From NCBI GenBank assembly GCA_001941225.1, contig MSHM01000023.1, positions 128,888 to 190,937 on the forward strand: 62,050 nucleotides of DNA, written 5' to 3'. Shown one piece after another: positions 25,825 through 33,730 of this stretch. Position 1 is the stretch's first letter. Each line of letters starts with the position of its first letter. This DNA comes from Oscillospiraceae bacterium Zagget12. Its GTDB lineage: Bacteria; Bacillota; Clostridia; UBA1381. Position numbers and translations under genes: made by a program. The notes beneath the pieces are model-generated. The model ran no database searches, had not been told where the DNA came from, and worked only from the letters and a program-made list of their open reading frames with translations.

Positions 25825-25847
25825 CTTTACGCGTCGGGCTTTCCTTT
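25811..25847. terminator. Bidirectional terminator built from the ends of cca and the DUF2161 gene
   Basis: A 15-bp stem with two G-U pairs (25811-25825 with 25833-25847) and a 7-nt loop. Both stop codons (cca 25822-25824 and, on the other strand, 25827-25829) lie within it, so the 3' coding ends double as the terminator. Confidence 0.75.
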
Positions 25848-26534
25848 TAATAACAGCTCCGTATAATATTTTTCCAATTCTGGATATTCCAAAAGTCCCT
25901 TTCTGCCGTTGTCGGTAATGCCGTAAAGTCCCTTGTCTATTTTTTTAAACCAACCGAACACGTTCCGCGACAGAATAAGCTGAGCGTTGTCCGCGCCGCC
26001 CTTATCCCTCACCTGCTTTGGCGATAAATCGCCGTACATATCTAAAATACAGGCTATATGTATACATTTTTCGGTGTACGCCGTGACAATTTTGGTGCCG
26101 GTAACGCCGCCGGTGTTTGTGTCTATCGTTCTGCCGTTTATTTCATTCATAATTTCCCTGCGCTTTTGCGTGTTTTTGCGCGTGAAGTTGTACGGTTTCG
26201 GCTCAAAAACGATTTCCGCAAAGGAGTGGCTGCCGCGCAGCGACACAAATATAAGTCCCAGCTCCAGCTTTTTTATAACCGAAAATGTGTCGCGGAATTT
26301 TTTGAATGAATACTGCTTTGGTTTCGGCACGGCTATATAAACGTCCGCGCCGGTTTTTTGACGTTTTATTCCCTGCGAAAGCAGCGCGACCGACAGATTT
26401 TTTTTAAGCTCCACAATGATAAATTCATCGTCCTTAACAGCGGTCATATCGCAGTCTATGACCTCCGCGTTTACCCGGTAGCCGCGCTTTTCAAAGAGGT
26501 CGCGCACGGGAGGATAAAGCTCTTCCTCTTTCAT
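25827..26534 (-). CDS. DUF2161 family PD-(D/E)XK-like protein
   Basis: 235 aa; DUF2161, a family predicted to adopt a PD-(D/E)XK nuclease-like fold; biological role unknown. The N-terminal part holds the putative catalytic core: a Glu in YRVNAEVIDCD, Asp in DCDMTAVKDD and the E-x-K pattern in IIVELKKN, followed by a basic region (KRQKTGADVYIAVPKP). The C-terminal third (about 150-225) looks like a winged helix (LSPKQVRDKGGADNAQLILSRNVFGWFKK). Its ATG overlaps the stop of the upstream deacetylase gene by 4 nt. Confidence 0.8.
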   Translation of the reverse strand: MKEEELYPPVRDLFEKRGYRVNAEVIDCDMTAVKDDEFIIVELKKNLSVALLSQGIKRQKTGADVYIAVPKPKQYSFKKFRDTFSVIKKLELGLIFVSLRGSHSFAEIVFEPKPYNFTRKNTQKRREIMNEINGRTIDTNTGGVTGTKIVTAYTEKCIHIACILDMYGDLSPKQVRDKGGADNAQLILSRNVFGWFKKIDKGLYGITDNGRKGLLEYPELEKYYTELLLKGKPDA

Positions 26535-27349
26535 ATTTCCTTTAGCTCTCCCGGCTTAATTTCGTAATGCTCGAGGTCAACCGCAATCCATACGGAAATC
26601 GCGTTCGGATTGTATACCTTATCGCCTTTGGCGGTGTATTTAAGATTTTTCGCGGCGTTCATATAGTCCACAATCTCAATATTCGTCGCGTACCATATAT
26701 CCTCTCTTCCGCCGATAAATTCGCAGAATCCCTCGATTAAATCCCAGCTGTCGTCACGGTCAAATTCATAGCTGTGACCCCATACGTACATCATATAAAG
26801 ATACTGCGTTTTATGTAGATCCGCGAAACGGCGGGCGTTTTCCATAAGGTTATGACCGTGGTGGCAGGTGGGAGTCCATTTAAGATAATTTTCCGGAAAC
26901 GCGAAATTGTCGGTGTTGCCGACAACGCGGCAGTATTCTATGCCGCACGCCGGAAGAAGATTTACAATATCATCGCTGTACGAGCCGTTCGGATAGCTCA
27001 TACCGCGCACGGGGTATCCCACCGCGTCCTCAAGAGCCTTTCTGTCCTCGATTATCTGCTGAACCACCTGGCTTAAAGGACAGCGCTCGATTGTCGGGTG
27101 AGTAGAGGTGTGGCATGACACCTCGTGACCCTTGTATAAGTCCTTTACCTCATTAATCTGTATTCTCTCGCTGTCAAGCACCATGTAGCCGGAATTAAGG
27201 TGAAAGGTGCCTTTGATTCCGTGCTTGTTGAAGATTTCGATAAGACGGCGGTCAAAGATTTTTCCGTCGTCATAGCTCATTGTAAGTACCTTGTGCTTTC
27301 CGCCCGGAAAGCAGGTGTAAATTGTTTTAAGAGGTTTTTTGTTTTCCAT
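26531..27349 (-). CDS. NodB-type polysaccharide deacetylase
   Basis: 272 aa; carbohydrate esterase family 4 fold, metal-dependent N- or O-deacetylation. Motif 1 is SYDDGK (usual TFDDG), motif 2 is SCHTSTHP (H-S/T-x-x-H metal ligands), and the later motif region includes GMSYPNGSY. The protein lacks a signal peptide, so it is probably cytoplasmic, as in a subgroup of Clostridia proteins. It follows the metallophosphoesterase gene by 41 nt and overlaps the DUF2161 gene by 4 nt. The substrate is unknown. Confidence 0.86.
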   Translation of the reverse strand: MENKKPLKTIYTCFPGGKHKVLTMSYDDGKIFDRRLIEIFNKHGIKGTFHLNSGYMVLDSERIQINEVKDLYKGHEVSCHTSTHPTIERCPLSQVVQQIIEDRKALEDAVGYPVRGMSYPNGSYSDDIVNLLPACGIEYCRVVGNTDNFAFPENYLKWTPTCHHGHNLMENARRFADLHKTQYLYMMYVWGHSYEFDRDDSWDLIEGFCEFIGGREDIWYATNIEIVDYMNAAKNLKYTAKGDKVYNPNAISVWIAVDLEHYEIKPGELKEI

Positions 27350-27390
27350 TTTATATTACTCCTTTTGTAAATTTATTTGCTGAATGTGAA

Positions 27391-28227
27391 TTATTTTTCC
27401 TCCGAATGTAACTGTACTACGGTGATTTCGGGTCTGTTGAAAAACCTCGGTATAAACATAGGATTGCCCACGCCTCGGTTTACAATCATATCCGTGCGCG
27501 GAGATTTGTAATATCCGCCCACATACTTCGGGAAGAATACCGGTGCTTTGCTTGCCCAGCTTGATTTGGGCGATACCACGCCGCGCCCGCCCGGCAGACG
27601 AAACTGACCTCCGTGCATATGTCCGGCAAGTATAAGGTCAAAGCCGTGGTATTTAAGAGTGTCAAAAAGATTCGCGCGGTGAAAGAGAAGTATGTCGTAG
27701 ACGTCCGTGCGCGGAAGTTTTGACAGCGCGTTTTGTATATTTTCATTAATTTTTGAATTGTTCATTGAAAACGGGTCGTCTATGCCCGACAGCGCGATTT
27801 TTCCGCCGCCGCGCTCCGATATGACGCGCTCGTTATGCAGGGTAATTACGCCCGCCGCGGTAAGCTCCTTTTCAAACTGCTCATAGTCGCCGCGCCATAC
27901 GTCGTGATTTCCGGTTACGGCATACACGGGCGCAATATCCGAAAGATGCTCGCATAGGCGCACTCCGGCGGCATAGCTGCCCTTGTCGTGTACAAGGTCG
28001 CCCGTCGATACGATAATATCCGGCGATTCGCGCGCGATTTCCTCCACAAGCCCGGGAACGCTGTCGCCGTGATAATCCGAAATCTGAAGTATTCTAAAAC
28101 CGTTAAATCCCGTCGGGATTTTTTTAGATGATATATTATAACGCGTAACTTCAAGTCTGTTATCCAGACCCTTTACGGCGCAAAGTATTCCGCCTGTAAC
28201 GGCGGCGGTTTTTAAAATTTTTTTCAA
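27391..28227 (-). CDS. Membrane-associated metallophosphoesterase (YkuE/YaeI-like)
   Basis: 278 aa; calcineurin-like phosphoesterase. A short hydrophobic N-terminus (about residues 6-20) may be a signal or anchor. Metal-site motifs are in order: ISDYHGD (DxH), STGDLVHDKG (GDxxxD), TGNHDVWRG (GNHD), HRANLFD and LAGHMHGGQ (GHxH). Related proteins hydrolyse phospholipid-linked or UDP-sugar substrates; the substrate here is unknown. It is first gene of a three-gene minus-strand operon with the NodB deacetylase and DUF2161 protein. Confidence 0.87.
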   Translation of the reverse strand: MKKILKTAAVTGGILCAVKGLDNRLEVTRYNISSKKIPTGFNGFRILQISDYHGDSVPGLVEEIARESPDIIVSTGDLVHDKGSYAAGVRLCEHLSDIAPVYAVTGNHDVWRGDYEQFEKELTAAGVITLHNERVISERGGGKIALSGIDDPFSMNNSKINENIQNALSKLPRTDVYDILLFHRANLFDTLKYHGFDLILAGHMHGGQFRLPGGRGVVSPKSSWASKAPVFFPKYVGGYYKSPRTDMIVNRGVGNPMFIPRFFNRPEITVVQLHSEEK

Positions 28228-28260
28228 TTCAATCTATCCTTTCAGCCGGTTCTTCTGTAT

Positions 28261-28266
28261 ATTATA
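28261..28266 (-). promoter_or_regulatory. Possible promoter (-10) of the metallophosphoesterase operon
   Basis: On the minus strand an extended -10, TGG-TATAAT, with TATAAT at 28261-28266; the -35 region 17 nt upstream is poor. The position, about 35 nt before the ATG, fits. Confidence 0.5.
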
Positions 28267-28298
28267 CCACCATTTTTCAATAAAAACCACTCATTTCA

Positions 28299-28327
28299 TT
28301 GAAAAATAAAAAATAAAATGTTATAAT
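28299..28327 (+). promoter_or_regulatory. Promoter of the Dabb gene
   Basis: TTGAAA (28299-28304), 17 nt, TATAAT (28322-28327), with an extended TGT before the -10. Confidence 0.75.
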
Positions 28328-28374
28328 AAAAATATCCGAAAAATTTTTGCTTTCGGAGGAAAGGAGAAAACTAT

Positions 28375-28671
28375 ATGATAAGACATATTGTAATGTGGCG
28401 AATGGCGGAAACTCCCGATAAAGAGGAAAAGGCAAGGGCGATAAAGGAAAATCTTGAGGCGCTTAAGGATAAAATCGACGTTTTGCTCGATATAGAGGTA
28501 GGACTTAATTTTGAAACATCGGACGCCGCGTCCGACGTGGTGCTTGTATCCACGTTTAAAAGCGTCGAGGATTTAAACGAATATCAAAATCACCCCGCGC
28601 ATAAGACGGTCGGAGCGATGTATGTGCGTCCCAACGTGTCCGAAAGACGCGTATGCGACTATGAATTTTAA
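28375..28671 (+). CDS. Dabb (stress-responsive A/B barrel) domain protein
   Basis: 98 aa; dimeric alpha/beta barrel fold. The hallmarks are IRHIVMWRM at the N-terminus, the middle GLNFETSDAASDVVLVSTF strand pair, and the closing YQNHPAHKTVG segment. Family members include small enzymes and stress proteins; no catalytic function can be assigned. It has its own promoter and lies 63 nt before miaB, which also has a promoter. Confidence 0.88.
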   Translation: MIRHIVMWRMAETPDKEEKARAIKENLEALKDKIDVLLDIEVGLNFETSDAASDVVLVSTFKSVEDLNEYQNHPAHKTVGAMYVRPNVSERRVCDYEF

Positions 28672-28673
28672 AG

Positions 28674-28702
28674 TTGTATTATCCTGTGAAATATGATACA
28701 AT
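28674..28702 (+). promoter_or_regulatory. Promoter of miaB
   Basis: TTGTAT (28674-28679), 17 nt, TACAAT (28697-28702), beginning right after the Dabb stop codon. TAGGAG follows at 28721-28726. Confidence 0.65.
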
Positions 28703-28734
28703 AATACTCTGATTTAAACTTTAGGAGAATATAA

Positions 28735-30156
28735 ATGGCAAAACTGATTACAAAGGAGCAGACAGCGCGCCAGCAAAGCTTTATAATGAAACTGAAAGAG
28801 GAAAATATGCGCTATGCCGCGCAAAACGGTCATTCAAGGCTTGCGCTTACGGAAACCTACGGCTGTCAGCAAAACGAGAACGACACCGAACGCATACGCG
28901 GTATGCTGAAGGAGGCGGGATTTGAATTCACTTCCGATACCAATGCGGCGGATATTGTTATATATAATACCTGCGCCGTCCGTGAAAACGCGGAGCAGAA
29001 GGTTTTCGGCAGACTCGGAATTTTAAAGCATATAAAGGAAAACCGTCGGGATATGATTATCGGCGTATGCGGCTGTATGGTTCAGCAGGAGCATATCACC
29101 GAGAAGATTAAAAGAGTGCATGAGCATGTAGACCTTGTTTTCGGCACTCACGCGCTGTATAAGATGCCGGAGCTTTTGTATAAGGCTATGCACGAAAAAA
29201 AGACAGTCGTTGATATAGAGCAGAGCGACGGCGCGATAGCCGAGGATATTCCGATGCTGCGCGACGACTCAAATAAAGCGTGGGTATCGGTGATGTACGG
29301 CTGCAATAATTTTTGCTCATACTGCATAGTACCGTATGTGCGCGGACGCGAAAGGAGCAGAACTCCCGACGCCGTACTGCGCGAGGTAAGAGAGCTGGCG
29401 GCAAAGGGCTGCACCGAGATTTCACTTCTCGGGCAAAACGTAAATTCCTACGGCAAGGACCTTGATACGGAAACGGATTTTTCCGACCTTATCCGAATGG
29501 TAAACGATATAGACGGAGTGGAGCGTATACGCTTTATGACGTCGCACCCGAAGGATTTAAGCGATAAGCTCATTCACACAATCGCGGAATGTGATAAGGT
29601 GTGCAAGCAGCTGCATCTTCCGTTCCAGGCGGGTTCGGATAATATCCTCAGGCAAATGAACAGAAAATATACCAAGGCGGAATATCTTGAAAAAATCGAA
29701 AAGGTTAAGAAAGAAATTCCGAATATTTCGCTTTCCACAGATGTAATCGTGGGATTTCCCACGGAAACCAACGAGGATTTTGAGGAAACTCTCGATGTTT
29801 TGCGTAAGGTGGAATTTGACAATATATTCTCTTTCATATATTCAAGGCGCGAGGGAACGCCCGCGGCAAAATTGGATTTTGTCCTTACCGACGATGAAAT
29901 TCATAAGAATTTCAACAGACTGCTTGAGGTGCAGAACGAAATCTCAAAGCGCAAAAACGACGCGTACGTCGGGCGCGTTGAAAGGGTGCTTGTCGACGGA
30001 GTCAGCAAGACCGATGAAAACGTCCTGTCCGGCAGATGCGACAGCTCAAAAATAGTAAACTTTAAGGGCGATAAGTCCCTTATAGGAAAATATATAAACG
30101 TAAAGATTACAGAATCTCATACGTGGAGTTTGAATGGTGAAGTAATGGAGGATTAA
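28735..30156 (+). CDS. miaB: tRNA-2-methylthio-N6-isopentenyladenosine-37 synthase MiaB
   Basis: 473 aa; radical SAM methylthiotransferase acting on i6A37 of tRNAs, the step after MiaA. The N-terminal UPF0004 domain carries the auxiliary cluster cysteines (TYGCQQNEND, YNTCAVREN, GVCGCMVQ). The radical SAM motif is CNNFCSYCIVP (CxxxCxxC). A C-terminal TRAM-like domain (about 405-470) is present. The long N-terminal extension before TYGCQQN is usual in Bacillota. The next gene begins one base after its stop. miaA is 5.5 kb downstream in the same orientation. Confidence 0.95.
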   Translation: MAKLITKEQTARQQSFIMKLKEENMRYAAQNGHSRLALTETYGCQQNENDTERIRGMLKEAGFEFTSDTNAADIVIYNTCAVRENAEQKVFGRLGILKHIKENRRDMIIGVCGCMVQQEHITEKIKRVHEHVDLVFGTHALYKMPELLYKAMHEKKTVVDIEQSDGAIAEDIPMLRDDSNKAWVSVMYGCNNFCSYCIVPYVRGRERSRTPDAVLREVRELAAKGCTEISLLGQNVNSYGKDLDTETDFSDLIRMVNDIDGVERIRFMTSHPKDLSDKLIHTIAECDKVCKQLHLPFQAGSDNILRQMNRKYTKAEYLEKIEKVKKEIPNISLSTDVIVGFPTETNEDFEETLDVLRKVEFDNIFSFIYSRREGTPAAKLDFVLTDDEIHKNFNRLLEVQNEISKRKNDAYVGRVERVLVDGVSKTDENVLSGRCDSSKIVNFKGDKSLIGKYINVKITESHTWSLNGEVMED

Positions 30157-30157
30157 A

Positions 30158-30538
30158 ATGAACGAAATAATCGAAAAAACAAGAGAACTCGGAGAAATGA
30201 TTCAAAACAGCGAGGAAATGAAGAACGTAAAAAATGCGGAAATTCTACAGGCAAACAACGACGAGGCACAGGAGCTTTTAAAGGCGTTTAATTTGCAGAG
30301 AATGAACCTTGCCCGCGATATGCAGAATGAAAAAATTTCCCGTGAAGAGGCAATAAAAAAGAATAACGAGGCTTTTGAAGAAATGGTTTCAAAGTCCGAG
30401 GTTATAAGCGGATATATAGAGGCAAAAAAGGCATTCGACGCTCTTGTCAATCAAATTAATCAAGTGCTGAATTTCTATATTACCGGTCAGGACCCGAACT
30501 GCACGCATGATTGCAGCACCTGCGGCGGCTGCCACTAA
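30158..30538 (+). CDS. YlbF/YmcA (RicA-like) family protein with C-terminal Cys cluster
   Basis: 126 aa; all-helical YlbF/YmcA family. In Bacillus subtilis, RicA (YmcA), RicF (YlbF) and RicT form a complex that carries [4Fe-4S] clusters and promotes mRNA maturation and phosphorelay-driven development. The first 110 residues are charged amphipathic helices; the last 14 form CTHDCSTCGGCH, a four-Cys tail fit for metal or cluster binding. Position immediately after miaB equals that of ymcA in B. subtilis, which supports RicA. The ribosome site GGAGG overlaps the miaB stop. Confidence 0.82.
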   Translation: MNEIIEKTRELGEMIQNSEEMKNVKNAEILQANNDEAQELLKAFNLQRMNLARDMQNEKISREEAIKKNNEAFEEMVSKSEVISGYIEAKKAFDALVNQINQVLNFYITGQDPNCTHDCSTCGGCH

Positions 30539-30677
30539 AACACTCATAATTTGCGTCTATCGACTGTTTTTTTTACCTTGCGTACCCGTATGTACGCGGC
30601 GGCAAACAACAACGCCCGATATACGCTAAATTCTGAGCGTTTTAGAAAACACAGCATAATTTCCGGCGGCGGTGTGA

Positions 30678-30752
30678 GCCTCCCTTGTCAAAGGGAGGTG
30701 GCATTTGCGGAGCAAATGACGGAGGGATTCGGGCGACCACAAGGGTCGCCCC
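30678..30752. repeat. Partial palindromic repeat
   Basis: CCTCCCTT/AAGGGAGG hairpin, then GTGGCATTTGC-ggagCAAATGACGGAGGGATTC, matching the right half of compound palindrome A (GGTGGCATTTGCgaaGCAAATGACGGATGAGGGATTCG), followed by the shared CGACCACAAGGGTCG hairpin. Confidence 0.6.
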
Positions 30753-30910
30753 TACGAGAGCGTTGAAAATCCCTCAGTCGATTACGGCAACAGCTCTTTT
30801 GCTACGGCTACGAGCCTTTGGCTCTACGCCTACGATTTGCTTTGCAAATCGTTTTCCTAAGTAGGAGAGCATAGCCAAAAATGTTGCCTAATTTTTGAAT
30901 ACAGTGCAAT

Positions 30911-31035
30911 CCCTCATCCGTCGGCTGCGCCGACACCTTCCCCCAAGGGAAGGCAAACTATAATTGCCGCCATTTCAAATAAGCCTTCCCCCGAGGGGAA
31001 GGTGGCACTCGCCGCAGGCGGGTGACGGATGAGGG
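30911..31035. repeat. MITE-like compound palindrome, copy B
   Basis: Outer inverted repeats CCCTCATCCGTC (30911-30922) and GACGGATGAGGG (31024-31035). Inside are GGC-tgc-GCC, CTTCCC/GGGAAG, CTTCCCC/GGGGAAG and GCC-gcag-GGC hairpins. The arrangement equals copy A at 11821-11964, with different hairpin loops. Confidence 0.7.
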
Positions 31036-31128
31036 ATACGGGCAATAGAAAACGCAGCATAATTTGCGGATAGTTTTTGATTCTTTTTGCTGCAAAAAGA
31101 ACACAAGAGAGATAAGGAGAAAGCTGAA

Positions 31129-33726
31129 ATGGCAAAAGAGCAAATGACGCCGATGATGGCTCAGTACCTGAAAACAAAGGAGGAATATCCGGACAGTATT
31201 CTGTTTTACCGTCTGGGAGATTTCTATGAGATGTTTTTTGACGATGCCATAAAAGCCTCCAAGGAGCTGGAAATAGCGCTTACGGGCAAGAACTGCGGAA
31301 TGAAGGAACGCGCGCCTATGTGCGGCGTTCCGTTTCACAGCGCCTCGGTTTACATCGCAAAGCTGATTGAAAAGGGCTACAAGGTTGCCATATGCGAACA
31401 GGTTGAGGACCCGAAGACGGCAAGCGGTATTGTAAAGCGCGAGGTTATCCGCGTTGTCACGCCGGGTACCGTTGTTGACGAGGAACTGCTTGACGAAAAA
31501 ACAAATAATTATCTTGCCGTAATATACAGTCAAAGGGATATTTTCGGCTTTGCCGTATCGGATATTTCTACGGGAGAAATTTACACCACCGAAATTACGG
31601 GCGCGGACGAAACGCTTAACGAGATTGCGCGTTACGAGCCAAAGGAAATACTTGTAAACAGCGTCGCGGCGGACAAGCTTTCGGGACAGGTGGAATTGAG
31701 ATTTCACATAGTGCCGGACGAATGTAAGGACGAATTTTTTGAAAACTCGCTTTTTGAGGAAAAAATACTGAATATGTTCGGGAAAGGCTCTCTGTCCGAA
31801 GTAGGACTTGCGGATAAGCCCTATTCCGTATGCGCGGTGGGCGCGATGATAGTTTATCTTGAGCATACTCAAAAAACAAGCCTTACATATATCAATACCA
31901 TAAACACCTATGAGGTGAATCAATATATGGATATTGACGTGAATACGCGCCGAAATCTCGAAATAACGGAAACTATGCGCGACAAAATGAAAAAAGGCTC
32001 GCTTTTGTGGGTATTGGACAATACCGAAACTTCAATGGGCGCGCGCCTTTTAAAGCAGTGGTTGGAAAAGCCGCTGCTTAATCCGATTGAGATAAACAAA
32101 AGGCTGTATTCGGTAAAGGAGCTGACGGATAATGTTATGCTGCGCGGCGATCTTTCGGAGGTGCTTGCGGGAACATACGATATATCCCGAATCATAAGCC
32201 GCGTATCGCTTGGGACGGTGACGCCGAAGGACTTAATCGCGCTGAAAATGACGCTTTTAAAGCTGCCGGAGCTTGAATACACGCTCAGTACCGTAAAGTC
32301 ACCGATGCTTGCGGATATGCGAAAGAATTTTGACCTGCTTGAGGACGTGTGCGATTTGCTCGAAAGAGCGATAGCGGACGAGCCGCCCTCGCTCCTGAGA
32401 GACGGAAACGTGATAAAAGAGGGATTTAACGAGGAAATCGATAAGCTCCGCCTTGCTATGCGCGACGGCAAGAAGTGGCTCGCGTCTGTTGAAAGCGAGG
32501 AACGCGCCGCGACCGGCATAAGCAAGCTGAAGGTTGGCTATAACAAGGTTTTCGGCTATTATATCGAGGTTACAAAGTCGAATATAAAGGACGTGCCGGA
32601 GCATTATATAAGGAAACAGACGCTTGCGAACTGCGAGAGATATATAACGCCCAAGCTTAAGGAAATAGAAAATACGATTCTCGGCGCGTCGGAAAAAATC
32701 GTGACGCTTGAGGGCTATGTGTTCGAGCAGGTGAGAGTAAGCGTAAGCAAGGAGATAGAGCGCTTAAAGCGCGCGGCAAACATAATCGCGACTGCCGATG
32801 TTCTGCTGTCGCTTGCGCAGACGGCGTATAAGAATAATTATACAATGCCGGAAATTTCCGATAACGGAAAAATAGAAATCACCGAGGGCAGGCACCCTGT
32901 TGTGGAAAAAATGTCGAAGAAAACGATGTTTGTGCCGAACGACACTCTTTTAAATACCAACGAGGACAGAATGATTATAATCACAGGTCCGAATATGGCG
33001 GGTAAGCCAACATATATGCGTCAGGTCGCGCTGATAACGCTTATGGCACAGATAGGCAGCTTTGTGCCGGCGAAATCGGCTAAAATAGGCGTTGTTGATA
33101 AAATTTTCACAAGAGTGGGCGCGTCGGACGATATTTCATCGGGACAGAGCACGTTTATGCTTGAAATGAGCGAGGTAAGCCATATATTGAAAAACGCCAC
33201 ATCCAAATCGCTGATTATACTTGACGAAATCGGCAGGGGCACAAGCACATTTGACGGTCTTTCAATAGCGTGGGCGGTTGTGGAGTATATTCATAACAAG
33301 CGCAAAATCGGCGCGAAAACTCTTTTCGCAACGCATTACCACGAGCTTACCGAGCTTGAGGACGAGCTTGACGGAGTTAAAAATTACAGAATAGCCGTGA
33401 AAAAGCGCGGCGACGATATTATATTTTTGAGAAAGATTGTACGCGGCGGAGCGGACGACAGCTACGGCATAGAGGTGGCGGCGCTCGCGGGTGTTCCCAA
33501 AGAGGTAATAAACGGCGCGAAGAAGATTTTGCACAAGATTGAGAACGATGAAATCGCGGTCGAGCATACAAAAAAGGAGCCTGAGCCGACCAATCAGATA
33601 GGCTTTGGCGACGGCGCGGCAATCGAAATCGCAAACGAGCTTAAAACGATGGACGTTACGACCTTCACGCCGATTGAGGCGATGAACAAGTTATATGAGC
33701 TGTCCAATAAAGCCAAGGAGATTTAA
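31129..33726 (+). CDS. mutS: DNA mismatch repair protein MutS with altered Walker A
   Basis: 865 aa; recognises mismatches and recruits MutL. The mismatch-binding domain has the Phe-x-Glu wedge in GDFYEMF; connector, core and clamp domains follow. The ATPase has Walker B LIILDEIGRG and the STFDG and ATHYHEL segments. Walker A, however, reads GPNMAGKPTYMR where the family has GK-S/T: codon 627 (33007-33009) is CCA (Pro) instead of an expected TCA (Ser), one transition away. That Ser/Thr hydroxyl coordinates Mg2+-ATP, so this protein should be ATPase-impaired unless the base is an error. The start is ATG 31129 after AAGGAG. mutL starts 4 nt downstream. Confidence 0.94.
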   Translation: MAKEQMTPMMAQYLKTKEEYPDSILFYRLGDFYEMFFDDAIKASKELEIALTGKNCGMKERAPMCGVPFHSASVYIAKLIEKGYKVAICEQVEDPKTASGIVKREVIRVVTPGTVVDEELLDEKTNNYLAVIYSQRDIFGFAVSDISTGEIYTTEITGADETLNEIARYEPKEILVNSVAADKLSGQVELRFHIVPDECKDEFFENSLFEEKILNMFGKGSLSEVGLADKPYSVCAVGAMIVYLEHTQKTSLTYINTINTYEVNQYMDIDVNTRRNLEITETMRDKMKKGSLLWVLDNTETSMGARLLKQWLEKPLLNPIEINKRLYSVKELTDNVMLRGDLSEVLAGTYDISRIISRVSLGTVTPKDLIALKMTLLKLPELEYTLSTVKSPMLADMRKNFDLLEDVCDLLERAIADEPPSLLRDGNVIKEGFNEEIDKLRLAMRDGKKWLASVESEERAATGISKLKVGYNKVFGYYIEVTKSNIKDVPEHYIRKQTLANCERYITPKLKEIENTILGASEKIVTLEGYVFEQVRVSVSKEIERLKRAANIIATADVLLSLAQTAYKNNYTMPEISDNGKIEITEGRHPVVEKMSKKTMFVPNDTLLNTNEDRMIIITGPNMAGKPTYMRQVALITLMAQIGSFVPAKSAKIGVVDKIFTRVGASDDISSGQSTFMLEMSEVSHILKNATSKSLIILDEIGRGTSTFDGLSIAWAVVEYIHNKRKIGAKTLFATHYHELTELEDELDGVKNYRIAVKKRGDDIIFLRKIVRGGADDSYGIEVAALAGVPKEVINGAKKILHKIENDEIAVEHTKKEPEPTNQIGFGDGAAIEIANELKTMDVTTFTPIEAMNKLYELSNKAKEI

Positions 33727-33730
33727 CGCA

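Larger units (their letters stand above)
30539..31128. other. Repeat-rich intergenic region between the ricA-like gene and mutS
   Basis: 590 bp without a gene. It holds a half-element (30678-30729), the unit GCGACCACAAGGGTCGCCCC (30733-30752), AAATCCCTCAGTCGATTACG (30767-30786), a GATTTGC/GCAAATC hairpin (30834-30850) and compound palindrome B (30911-31035). No promoter for mutS was recognised. Confidence 0.65.

Noticed and set aside
30914-31923. Minus-strand frames across the repeat cluster and mutS start
   Set aside because: They are formed by repeats and by the antisense of mutS; no ribosome sites.
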